NCBI RefSeq assembly: GCF_020740795.1
Contig: NC_067283.1
Location: 79,767,184 to 79,831,183, forward strand
From: Apus apus
Taxonomy: Eukaryota > Chordata > Aves > Apodiformes > Apodidae
Direction: 5' to 3'
DNA: 64,000 nt
The position numbers and the translations under genes were made by a program. Below, one piece after another: positions 48,794 through 61,449 of this stretch. The notes under the pieces are model-generated. The model was not told the origin of the DNA and ran no database searches. It saw nothing but the letters and a program-made list of their open reading frames with translations. Each line of letters opens with the position of its first letter. Position 1 is the first letter of the stretch.

Positions 48794-51700
48794 CTAAGGC
48801 ATTCAGCTGCTTAGTAGAGTAGGCAGAACCTGGCCAGCCCCAGCTGGAAGGTTAACCTTGCTCTCATGACAAGGGTAGCTACAACTCATGCAATCCCACA
48901 TGTGACAGCTGAGATCGCTGCCAACACACCAAAAGTATAAGCATGAAGGCATATAACATACCTCAAGGACAAACTTCACAAGTTTATCTGCCATTATTTA
49001 ATCACAGAAAAAAACCCCCACAACAAACCAACAACCAAAGAACACAATACTGATACATTCCCTCTCGTCTCTGAGTCACTGCCTGCCTTGAGACTCACCC
49101 CTGCAGTTTAAGGCAATGGTCATCTTTATGCTCCACGGATACTTCAAAAGAGCTTCCTACGTAGTGTGTTTATCTCAGTTTACATAATTAGGCTAGTTTC
49201 ATCTTCTGAGCTTAACGCTGCTTCTTCTGGAATTTTTTCCTGAAAGACTGCTGTCATGCTGCATGGTGTCCACTTGACCACCCAGCTTAATTGTTTATGT
49301 GAGAGGCTATTCTCATGGTATGCCTACCAATAAACTCTGCTCAGTACCACAGTAGGTTTCTATCCCCTCTTCTCCACAACCCAAACATGTTATGAACGAT
49401 GTCACCTTAAGAAATTCTTGTCTAGTGCCACAGCCTTCTGCAGGTTTTTTTACAATATTCCTGTCTTTTCACAGTGCCACTTAAGACTTCTGCTTTGGAA
49501 TATATATGTGCAGATACTTGTCATACCTTTAGTTCCCTTTTGTGAATGGATTGTGGAACAGAGCACAGCACTGCTCTCTTAAAAGAGCTACAGATATAAA
49601 TACGATTTGATACATCACTGATTCATCTCTCATTCTTTCAAAGTGTACCTCTTCCATCAGGAATATGCCTTTTTCTGGGACTGGATCTTGCCATTTGACT
49701 TTCTAGTCCAAGACTTAGTTTACACACTTCAGGACAGCCTCATGATCCTCTGCAGACCCAAATGGCCTTGGAATATAGTTACCAGCCAGTAACCTCTTCA
49801 AACCACCCCTTCTCCCCACACAACCCCAAATAAATGTCTTCATAGTAGGTCACCCAGAACAAGGGATAAAAAGCTTGTATGTGTGCTATTGCTCTGTGTT
49901 CCCTAATGCCCACAAGCCCTTTTGCAGTTACTCTCCACCTCAGCTGACTTTCTAGCCTGAAAAAGCAGCCCTGTCTCACTCAGGGACTGTCTTCTAGCTT
50001 GTGCAGCAGGTAGGTCATCAAGATTCTCTCCTGTGCTCCCAGAGCAGTTTCTCCTAGTTCATACAAAATTGTGTCCTCTTTTCAGCATTTACCTTTCTAA
50101 TTCTTCCCTGAATGCTGGTCTAGTTCATAAAGACTAAACGATTCACAGCTTAAGGGAAACCTTCTACTCTCCATCTTAGAAACCCCTCAGGTAACAAAGC
50201 TCCAAAGGAGGTCTGTATTGCTGTTTTACATTCCCACTTCTTTACACTTTTAAAGGCTTTTTATAGCTTCCATTACCTTTGCACATTCAGGAAGGAAACA
50301 GTACAGAACTGACTGGAGAAACAAAATTAGTAAAGAAAAAAGCAGATGCTATCCCAGCTTATGCAGTAAACATTCTTAACAGCTCTACAAACCTGGGAAC
50401 CAGTTGAATCAACTCATGAACCAGCTTTAAAGGAAGGAAAAAAGAAAAAGGGGGCTGGGGGGGAAGCTCCCCTGTAACACCCTCAGCCAGAAAAACCTTT
50501 TCCTTGTCAGAAACAAAAAGAAGGAAAACAAAGCCAAAAGGTGTGTGGTCTGAGGTGCTGGATTCAAAATCATATATGTGCATCTAACTGAAACACTCCA
50601 CACAATGCCGTGCAAGCACTTGGAGTTTGACTCTCCCGTGTGCCTCTTAGCTGGCAGAGATGGTGTTGTACAGCAGTTTCAGTCATCACACTTTTTATTA
50701 AAATACGTTTTTCAAGAAACATGCTTAGAGTTTTAGTTTTCAGCATCAAAATTTCACTTTGCCTACTGAAGTTAAGCATTCTTTGCATGAAAGCTTCTGC
50801 TGTGTAGCTGGAGGGAAAGTACAATACAAAGTTAAACAAAATGCAATTGATCCTGTCTACAGGAAAAGAAAAAAAATGTTTTATATAACAAGCCATATTA
50901 TATTTAAAACTGCAAATATAAAAACTTGAAGACTGAAGAAAGCAAATAATTTTAAATACAGTTTGTTCCTCTTTTTTTTAAGTACAAAAATCAGGGACTT
51001 GGAGAAGCTCACAGACTTATCAACAGCTCAAAATTTAGACATTGTGTTGTTTTATCTGATTTATTTTCAGATAATTCAGATTCAATCTTCATGTGATAGA
51101 TTAGAATTACTTAGATGTATTTAATAAGTGGGCTTTTTATTTTATATATTTTCACACGATCCACTCAATGCCAGTGCAAAACATGTTTTAATCTGGATCT
51201 CAGTATTTATTCTTGCAACTTCCTCCAAATTTCTGAAATTTACTTTCATACTGCAGAGTGTTCTGAAAGCTTTGCTTGTATTAAAGAATGGCAAAACTAT
51301 TCCATTTGCCTTCTGACCAGGTATGACTACAAGTTTTCTCGAACATAGACCTTCAGTCCAATACAGACATTTTTGATCTTCATAAAAATGTAATGAGGAC
51401 AGGAAGGAACCCTAACATATAACAGCCCTAACCCAACCAGACTAGTATTTAACTTTTTATGTATTTTACTTAAACAAAATGTAAGTGACTCTAGGGAAAG
51501 CAACATTAATAAACATGATCATATAAACTTTACAGTGAAAATTCAATTTTACCTTTAATAGCATCTCTCAAACAGTAAACTTTAATATAAGACCAATAAC
51601 TCTTAATCAGATCCGAGCACCAAAATCAGGTGTTTCATTTTCAATTTTTAACCAGTTTGTCCATTTGCTTCTTGGAATATTTCATGCTTTAAATAAGATA

Positions 51701-51857
51701 AAAAATGCCAATGAAAGTATCTGATTCTGCTGGAAACTGGACTGATGCCTCCACTCTCCTTCATTCCAGGAAAATTTTTCTTGAGCAAGAGAAGCATTCC
51801 TCTTTGGTTACGGCAAGAGAAGCAGATATACTAACATAAGAGGTGAAAGACTTTGTC

Positions 51858-51870
51858 AAAAAAAAAAAAA
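51858..51870. repeat. (A)13 homopolymer
   Basis: Thirteen consecutive A. Confidence 0.9.
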
Positions 51871-53760
51871 TTGAGATCGGGGTTGGTAGCAATTTCAGAG
51901 TCAGACTACTTCTAGATGATAATTTGACCCAAAATCTGTCTAATAACAACAGGAAAGTAATGGTGATGCAAGCTGACATCGGGCTCTATATTTGTTTGGT
52001 TTAAGTCTCCATAACGCTTGACACTGTACTCCTACGCACTATCATCCTCTGCACTCGTTCCTAGCCTTTCAATTTGAAGTTTCCAGAAATGCTCTAGGGC
52101 ATTTTCACTCTGCCCTCAGCACAGCATTTGTAGCTCACAAACGTGCACAGCCTGGATTTTCCCATAAGTCTGCTTTCTGTTTTAAGACACTATTGTTCTT
52201 TACATGCAAACATATAATTTGTCAGACAGCAATTTCTTTCTCAAGCCATAATGTCTTTAGCATATTTAAAGGCAACTCCCCAATTTTTATATGCTAGGCT
52301 AGCGCATCATTAACTTTTTCAGGGATGCTATTTACATCTCTTTCCCAGGAACACATGGAAGAGGTTCTTGCCCATTTGGAAATTCTGCAAGGAGCGAAGC
52401 TTTCCATATTTAGTGCAAATGCTCAGGTTTTTGGAAGCTGCCAGTTCTGAATGCTCAGTTTTGGTGACAACACCCAGACTTGCCATAAACAGTTGCTTGA
52501 GCTTCTGCAATAGGGTCTAGGAAAAAGAATGAAGATGAAAGCATAATCTGCTCTACCCTTGAAACATTTTCACCAGACCATGAAAAAAATAAACTTGACT
52601 TTCAACTGCAACGTTGTGTGGCTGACAAGTGTCAAGAAAAAACAGCAAATTGTGGTCCACAAGTGCAGTTTGAAGTCAACTTTGCTGTACAAGCCAAAAG
52701 AACATCCCTGCCCCTGCAGAGTGCAGGTTGAACAGAAGCACTACTCACAAAGCACGAGAAAAGTGTTGCTTGGGCTCAGATTGGATGGTTAAGATTTTGC
52801 CAAAATACAGAAATATCCAAAGGGAAATAAAACCTGTCATATACAAGGTTAACCTTTGCAGTCCTATGGATTGTCATGAAATAATGAAGGCAAGAAACTT
52901 TCTGGGAACATAACTTTGTTATTACTAAATGTTCTGCACTTTTGTCTCACCACCAGTTTTGATAATGTTGAAAAAGAGACCTACAGACTGACTTTGGTGC
53001 AGCTGCACCCAAAAGCCTGCCCTAAATTCAGTACTTATCCTATGGAAATTCTAATGTAATTTATTTGCAAAGATGTATGGTGACTATAAAATATGTGCAT
53101 TTTTGTAATGTAGTAAAATTATTCTTTCATATAGATTTCAGCCAGCTATAGCAGCTATGGAAAAATTTTTAGTTACTTGAAATTAATATTGTACCTCTAA
53201 AGTGGAAAAACCCTGCATCCTCCTTCTCTAAAAGCTACTGTAGTTCTAAACGGGCCAAACTTGTGCACAGAATAACGTATTGATGGGTTTATCTCTGAAG
53301 TATAGTAAATCAACCATGGGTACAAATCAACTCTTTCATGCTCTCTGGAAAGAAAAACATGACCAGTTCTTGAGAAATTCCTCCACCCCATTACCTGAGA
53401 TTCTGAATGACTTGGACATACATTTCCAGTGCTTCCTATAATTTAACAGGCTCACAGCTTTCCGCATTCTCTTAAGATTACTCAGGCTAGAGAAACTGTA
53501 TGCCAAGCTGAAGGAACTACAACAGCAGTACTTTGGCACACATGAGGACAGAAAGGCTCTCCACAATCAGGAGCATTAAGGAACAGAAAGCATTTTTTTC
53601 TTACAGAACACAACTCTGCAGAATTTAACTCTGCGAACTCCGAGGGACAGACAAGGTGAAGGAGATTTCTCACTGTTTGCAGAACACTTAGTTCAAGGAC
53701 CCAAATAGCAGCTGCCTTTTGTTAACAGCTTGTTTCTGCTTTTCTGGATACCGTAAACCT

Positions 53761-53770
53761 GTCACGTCAC
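53761..53770. promoter_or_regulatory. CRE/ATF-like motif candidate
   Basis: GTCACGTCAC (reverse GTGACGTGAC) contains the TGACG half-site in a small CpG-bearing patch (53749-53820). The match is short and unsupported by context. Confidence 0.2.
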
Positions 53771-56700
53771 GGGACAGAGTTACACGATGTATCTTCTTCA
53801 GTGCCAAGCCAGACACGGGAGGTTCCACCCTGTCAACTGGGTTGATGTGACTCCAGATAGAGCTGCACCGTTCACTGGATTGCTGAAATGCTCTAGTAAG
53901 AGCATCCTGTTGTGTCACAGCACCGCATGACTCACACAGCTGAGCCCCACCGCTCAGAAGTTTGGCTCTTGCTCATGTTTTGGGAAGGCAGCACCACAGT
54001 CACTTCTCTCACATGCTAGGAGAAATGGATCACTGAACCCCAGGTGGGATGTGCTGTGCTGCAGCCAAAATGAGGCCAGTTTTAAGAGGCCAAAAGCAGC
54101 CCTTTGAAGTGTCAATAGATGTAAAGCTCCACATCATCTCACATACTGAGGAGTTTTCTGCCAGGTGGCACAATGAAATTCAAGTTCTGCTGCACAGAGA
54201 CATGATCTGTGACTGCTGTCATGAGATGACAGTCACTGTGCCTTCATCCCTAGTGAGGCATGTTGCAGTTGTGATATATGCAGCAAGAATGAAAAAGGAT
54301 ACTAGACCAGACCCACAAATCAACTAATCAAAGAGACCTATAGAAAGCTAACTTCATGACAAGGAAACTGTAATGTGAAGGTACTTACAGACATCTGGCA
54401 AAGAATTTCCAGTGCTTAACCTTTGCTTTCAAAAACAGAATATCCAGACATTGGGAAAGAGATGAAGGTATAGGTTCTGTACCACTCTCAGCCTCTGTAG
54501 GCTTGTAAGATACATGTAATAATATACTTTTGTTCCCAAGCAAATGTATTTTAAATGAATAGTATAGAACCACTGCAAACTATCCACAGGGAGAAACACC
54601 TAAGAACTCATGCTGTTGCCGTATAACTACTCCAAACCCCATCCTCGCTACTCACAGATTAATTCAATTGTTTACTGAGTTTAGATGACTGTTAGAAGCA
54701 ACCATATCTGCCATCTTTTTTAAGTCTTTATAAAGTCTTATCCTCTCATGCCACCTTCTCATTTTAGTACAAAACACCCTCCCATGTTGAACGTGACTGC
54801 AAAGAAACTTTCATGGTTTACAACAGAAGTAAAATTACTTACTTATTTTTTTCAAATTCTGCTTCTTTGAAACATGGACTATAAAATCCCAGTTGCTTCA
54901 GTAGAATTTAAAGAGAAAACGTGTGTAAAGCACAAAATGCTTAAATAGTCTTATCTAGCAAGCACATGTTCTGTGCGGCTGGATGGGTTCCAGAAATGAA
55001 GCTTCACATTATTTCCAAATGATATTTACTGCCCTATAAATGGGCCCATTGTATGAACTTTTTGGACTGGACATATAAGCAGATAACAGACACATTTATT
55101 TAATGCTGTAACTGAAACCAGGCATATACAAAACTTACCTCAAGATCAAGCTTTGCCAAATGCCTTGGTCAAGGTAATGAGAAAATAGGGCAAAACACTG
55201 GAAGTCTGAGGAAACTAGACCTAAAGGCTCCCATCCCCCAAGGCACAGGGTGTACAAACTACATCTTTCCACAAACTCTTCTGAGGAGGGACTTTAAATC
55301 ACACTTTATCTTGCTACAGACTGGGTGTTTCACCAGCCTTTCTGAAGGATGCTGTAGAATAAAGCAGCACCCACTGTAAGCAGTTATGCTTTCTTGTTCA
55401 ATGTTGTGAAGAAGAGTCTGTTGCATCTGTCCTCATTGTAACATTTCTCTTGGTCAATACAACCAACAGACTTGATGTACAGCATGATCAGGTCAAAAAG
55501 AAGGAGGCAAAAAGTGGATGCACCACCCTCAACTCCATTAAACAAGTGAAGTACTCTTGGTCAAATATGGGGGGTACAATGCTGTCATCCCAATGCTCTA
55601 TTACTTTTCTGCCAGACACAACCCATCTGGGCCATATTAGCTCCTACTCTTTCTAAGAGGTCGGTCATATGCTTGAACACTGTTAGGGGAGATATGAAAT
55701 AGTACTGCATAAAACATGGTCCTGCCTTGCCTGTTTATCACAAATAGTGATGATTTGCCTTCCTGATCCCCAGAAGAAGGAAGAAAAGGGACTGTGTAGC
55801 ACTTGCCATTTTTTAGGGCCTACTTGACCTAGTTTGGGGGCTTTGGTCTGTGCCTCAGTCACACTCATACCAGTTAAAGGGTGACTGTAAGTACCTGATT
55901 CGGCAACATTAATTTCTTGTATTACCTTCCCAAATACTTAAAACCAAGAGCCTTTAATAAGTTGATGTGTATTTATTTCCTTCTGAAGAGAAATACCTGA
56001 AGTGTAATCTCTAGAGTGGTTCTGTGGCAATAGGAAAAGTTCCAGTAATTGTTACTGTTTTTCCCACAGGATGTCAGGTTGCAGACATCTGTGCAGCATT
56101 ACACAGAGGTGTCACAGGACTCTCTCATCACTGACTTCTGCTCCTGCATTTTACATTCATGCTTTTGTAGTCATTGGCTGAAATGGCAATCAGCCGCTAG
56201 ATGACTCGAAGCTATTATAGCAGGGAGCTCCCCAGTTGGCAGTGGCTGGATGAAGATTCTCCATAAGTTACCTGAAGAGAACTGAATAGAATACAGGAGA
56301 AAACTATCTGCTAAATAATAAAATTTAATAATACAATTTATAATATTCTGTCTGAAGTACAGAAGTGGGATTGACAGCTTTGTTTTACAAATCCACACTG
56401 TGATAACATTGTATCTATCAAGTTGTTCACAAGATATAATTTACATCTTATGAAAATGAAGACTTAACCAACAAGAAGATCTGAAAGACCTTGTTTGTAA
56501 TACAAATGTTTGAAGCTCACCTTATTAAAAAAAACCCTAAAAATACAGGGGGAAGCTTCATATTTACATGAACTAACCTAAGAGAATATGGATAGACTTT
56601 GAATGTTTTGTTTGCCAAAATACAGGTACAGTCCCTGGATAACTTGAAGGAGGTGATGGCTGAGAAGAAGCAGACTGAACATTTCACCCTGATTAGCGAT

Positions 56701-58681
56701 CACCACCAGTTTAGCTTCAATTTGGTGGAGGGGCAACAACAATCCATACTGACCTCAAAGAAAGGTTTCCCTGGAAACCTTCCCCCATCTCTGATTACCC
56801 TTTTAAGCAAGCCTTAAATTTGCTAAATGCGCACAATATCAGAATGTATCAATATTTTCAAATAATATTTGCCAAAAGGAACTGAAACATGCGTGGGCTA
56901 ACATGTTTTTCCACCATTTCCACATCCATGGCAGTAAATCCCCCTTGCAACACAGTCAGTAACATGACAGGAGTAGAGGCTTGTACCTCTCAATAAGCAG
57001 TACATGTAATCTCGTGGACAAAACGCCTGCAGGGAAACTTGTGGGTAAGAAATCGCAGCCAGTAGATGCCTGAATGAAATCATAGTTGATAAAGGCCAGA
57101 AATATCCAGTTAGCAGAGGAAAAAACAAATAAAAATCCAACCCTGTGTTTACTCAGTCTGGATCCTTTAAAGAAATGTATAAGACCCCTTTGGAAGATAA
57201 TCTGGAAACAAAAATTCATATAGGCTCTGCTGGACACCAAAACATAAAATAAACGAAATTACAGACTCAACAGGAATACTGATCGTAAGGTATTTCCGAC
57301 TCCCCTCTCTCCTCCCAGACAGCCTCTCCACAACTCACAAGCAGTATAAGTTTCACATCATGCTGTTTTCCATAAGAACCCAGCATTTGTCCACCTTTCC
57401 TCCAGCTTTATAGTAACCCATCACTTTTGCTGTCAGGTGGCTGGACCAATGTAGTCTATTAACATTCCAAATAGTTGTTAAACTGTTAATGAGCTGTGAA
57501 GACTGATGCAGCTATTTTGGATCTAAAGAACGGTGTGTGCATCCAAAACCTTGTTACCCCCCTCCCCAATATTACATTAATTGGTCCAAAACATAAATTA
57601 CCTTACCTCACAAATCCCACCTGTGGAACTTGAAGCACACTGCCCATGACAAAGCAGGTTGCTGCCAAAGCTGCCTCAGGAAGACACAGCTCAGTGTTGT
57701 TCTCCAAGCCAGAAGCATCCTTACCTTCATCTGCTAACAGCCATTTCTAATTGTTTTCTATTCCTAACTTCTTCATGCTGTCAGGCAGGCCCTCCTCAGC
57801 TCCACGTGATTTACTTAAGCAATGCTAAGGTCTTTAAGGAATGTGGGCTGTTTTCTGTGCTTGTATTTACAATAATAACTTCTCTATTGTTTATATTTCC
57901 TTTCACAACCCCCAGACTATTTATTAAGGCATCAAATATCAACAGTGTCCTCCAGGCTGGTGATGCTCTTGGCTAACCATACTGATCAGACTATGGCCAA
58001 ACTGTAACTGAACTGTCAAATAAGTCTGTGGTAAGAAAGATTTTAACTCCCTCTGGGAGACACGGCTTATCCAAAAAATGCAATAAATATTTTTAAATTC
58101 TTATTTTTAAAAAATATATTATGTGGTTGCTTAGTTTCATTTAACCTTTAAAACAAAAATTTGGTGGCTTAAAGAAAGAAAAGTAGACATATTCTGCCAA
58201 TTCTCTCTCCCTCATTCATTACTTCCTTGCTTTATTGTGCTCCAAGTGTCTGCTTTATTTGTTAACAATTAAGCTCAGAATTACTACATTTTTAGATGCC
58301 TATGCACTGAGGTAGTATCCATGTACCCCAGGAGAGAGTGGATTGTATTATGACAGCAAAAAAGGCAGTTCCCACCTGGCAAAGCTACTATAACCCATTT
58401 TTTAGGTGCTGCAGGTCCTTCTGGACCCAAGTGAGGTATTGCCAAGGTGCTCAGTCACCTTAGCTCTGCTGTTAGGCTTAGCTCTATTCTGGAGTCCCTG
58501 CAGTACAGATACAAGTGCCAAGATACTGGTTTCTCCGGTCGATCAAAACCAATGTTTCTAGAAGGCATAGACGACAGTAAGTGCTGCCTGCAGTTACCTT
58601 CAGATGACCAGATGGGAAAGGAAAACATCATACATACTGGCAAAGCCTCTAACATGCAAGATGGAATACAATCAGTTTTCT

Positions 58682-58696
58682 TTGTTGTTGTTGTTG
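58682..58696. repeat. (TTG)5 microsatellite
   Basis: Five perfect TTG units. Confidence 0.9.
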
Positions 58697-59231
58697 CAGG
58701 GTTTTGGGAGGAAAGGAGGTTATGTTTGTTAAATCCCCACCCATTTCCCCACCCACCATCTCCACAGAGAACTTCCACAGCTCATCTCATCTCAGAGACC
58801 ATCTCTCCAGCGCAGGAAAAATACTGATTCTGAAAGTTCCCAGTCTCTGTCATCATACAGAGGTAGTACCTGTTGCAAGTGGTCCTCATAAGGATTCAAG
58901 CTACACTGCCTCTCATATATCCTAATACCCTTCTAGGGATGCCCATGGAATACAGCCTGGTAAGGAAGTCCTACCAAGATCTTTTCATGATACATACAAG
59001 ATAAGCATTTTACAGCCTCTGACTCAGGATATCTGCTGTTCAACCACAAGGAAATTGCAGAGGTACTAGATTTTTTTCCCCTGTTCTCTGGAAAAAGTAT
59101 ATAATCCACCACTACCATCTACCATGAGTAACCACAACAGAGTTGTGGTTTCATATGTGAATAAGGAAAATACCAAGCAGGAAGATAACCCTGTCTCTGT
59201 TGGCACTAACGTAACCTCTGGAAGCAACACC

Positions 59232-59705
59232 ACACTGTTCTGCAGTCCTCAATACAAATAGTATGGAAATATTGGAGAGAGATCAGTAAGAGCCACAAGA
59301 ACGACTAAAACATATTTCAACAGACTAGGAAATTCAAGCAGCTCAAGATATTTATCTTACAGAGAAGGTCCAGGATAACCATTTATAAGTGCCAGTAGGA
59401 AAAGGCACATTTGATAGAGGACCGCTTAACTGTGGATATAAAACATATAATTAACATTTGGAAATTGCAGTAGATATTCTTATTGGAAATGAGATCTTTT
59501 ATTTTTTAAACATAAAATCCAATGAAGCTCTGGAACAGCTTATGAGATGGATTTCCTCTTTTTTTTTCAGCTGATTTTTAGAGTTCTAAAAAGGACAGAC
59601 TGTCATATGAGAAAGGAAAAGTCTGTGGCGCCTGTCCATGCAGGAGGTAAAATGCACTCATGACAGTCCCTTCTGGTGTGAGAAATGATAAATTCATAGA
59701 AATTT
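59232..59705 (+). mobile_element. Old CR1-family LINE, 3' end
   Basis: Plus-strand blocks follow an older CR1 3' consensus in order: ATTGGAGAGAGATCAG, AGAGCCACAAGAACGACTAA, AAGCAGCTCAAGATATTTAT, CAGAGAAGGT, ATTTATAAGTGCC, CTCTGGAACAGCTTATGAGA, ATGCAGGAGGT and CAGTCCCTTCTGG, ending near AATTCATAGAAATTTG where the terminal repeat should lie. It is highly diverged with no intact frame. It resembles the old CR1 types known from turtles and other reptiles more than recent avian CR1; that subfamily call is from memory. Confidence 0.8.
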
Positions 59706-60299
59706 GAAAGACATTTTGCAACATCTTCAAAGAGACTGTTCTTTTAGAATCACCACTGGATAGGTCTGGAAATAATTACCATTATGCTGGAACTTTGTTT
59801 CAGCTTTTTAAGAAAAATTGTTCTGCCACCATCTTTGCAACCACTTAAGCAATATCCCTGAATAATTACAAAGAATGACAGAGAAATAATGGAGAGGAAA
59901 ATGCTCCCAATATATTACCTTATTATTCAACTGCTTAATGCAAGAGCTAGTATACAAAGGAGGGCATGTCCCATATAACCGAGTAATTTCATATGTTATT
60001 TGAGTGCAAAGTTGCTGTTCTGAAGTATCTGAAGAGCTTTGGCTGCTCACGTACCCTGCACTTGGCCAGTGCCATGCAAAATCACCATGTGATGACTAAC
60101 CCACATAAAAGGAGCCTGCTCTTTTGGTTTGATCTTCCCCTTCAACTATGCCAGAGCCTGCCAACAGGCCTCCCTCCTCCACAGCCTGAGATGCCACAAC
60201 AGGTGTGCGACGTATGAGACACCTGATCACAGCCTCTGGCAGGGAGGGCAACCATGCTGCTGCTAAAAGACATGCCTAGGGACAGGCCAGCTGAGAGCC

Positions 60300-60353
60300 A
60301 GCAGCTCCTGAGAGGCAGCAGCTCCTGAGAGGCAGCAGCTCCTGAGAGGCAGC
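60300..60353. repeat. 17-bp minisatellite, three perfect copies
   Basis: AGCAGCTCCTGAGAGGC is repeated head to tail at 60300, 60317 and 60334, then breaks after AGC. It inflates a chance minus-strand frame (60142-60387). Confidence 0.92.
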
Positions 60354-61423
60354 GTGCTGCCATAGTGCTGGCCTCCCTCAGCCCCATGGCACATAGAAAC
60401 TCCTGCCTGCTTCAAATACATCCACACTAAGTGTTACACTTACAGGTATAATAGATGGCTTAGAGGCACTATCAACAGCCGAAACCTTTTTCAAGTTCAA
60501 CAGGAAAATAAGTCTCAGAGGGAATACAGAAACTCTCACCCCTATGGCTAGCAACCACTGACATGAGGCTGTTGTCATATGGTACCTCATCAGTCTCTTG
60601 TTAGATCTTAATAGAATACACTGGCAAAAATCACAGAGGTCACTGACACACTGGAAAGCTGTATGTGTTCACAGAGCTAAAGGAGGATGTTACCCCTGAC
60701 TGAGCTCTGCAAAGGTCCACAAAATCGAATCAATAGACTTCCTTTACAGCAACAAGTTTGCTAATAATGGTACCCAAGACATCAAGCAATGAAAATTTTG
60801 AAACCTATTTATAATAAAAAGGAGCATGGGGGAAGAAAAGTGAAGATGACAAAGGCTCTGCCTTGCTGCATGCGCATTCTCAGATGGGCTGCAGGCTCCT
60901 GCAACCTTTTCCTAAAACTCAACATCCACTCAGAGCAGGAACCATGCTGGTAAGAGTGTTCAGATGCAGCTGCTACCTGCATTCTTCCTGACATTTGGGG
61001 TAAGCACCCAGCTTGGCACCGCTTTCCAATCTGGGGAGCTTCTTTGCTCAAATACAAGAGAAGATACCATCATTCAGTAATGCCTTGCTGTCTTTTAAGA
61101 CATGCATAGTTATTAGAACTAAGGAGACAGCACCAGCATCTTGCAAAGCCAGAAGGAAGGGGCCCTGCAAAGCCAGCTCCCCACCAGCACAATGTGGAGC
61201 ACTGCCTGACACCCCCAACAGAGCAAAGCAGGAGGAGTCTGGAAGAGACCAGAGAGGCTGAGCATACTTCTGGCTAGTTACTGGCTTACAGCTTCATTTG
61301 TTAATTTACTTGTAGGAATCCAGGAGGGAAAAGCAGGCCCCTGTATGAAGGCATTAACCATCTGTATGTGGAAATTACTTCACCTACTCAGAATCCAATG
61401 GACAGTTTGAAGAATACAAACTG

Positions 61424-61449
61424 AAAAAAAAATAAATTAAAAAAATAAA
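61424..61449. repeat. A-rich tract with AAAT units
   Basis: AAAAAAAAATAAATTAAAAA-type sequence, low complexity. Confidence 0.85.

Larger units (their letters stand above)
46021..59231. other. Intron 2 segment, mostly unremarkable
   Basis: No transposon was recognised across 13 kb. It contains the hydrophobic minus-strand frame at 48362-48793, a CRE-like palindromic motif at 53761-53770, A runs (51858-51870) and a (TTG)5 run (58682-58696). Other frames, including 58447-58827, are not recognised and overlap one another on both strands. Confidence 0.6.

Noticed and set aside
58447..58827. 126-codon plus-strand and overlapping 107-codon minus-strand frames
   Set aside because: Mutually overlapping on both strands, no recognised domain, no splice or promoter context.
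60142..60387. 81-codon minus-strand frame
   Set aside because: Kept open by the 17-bp minisatellite, giving repetitive peptide units.
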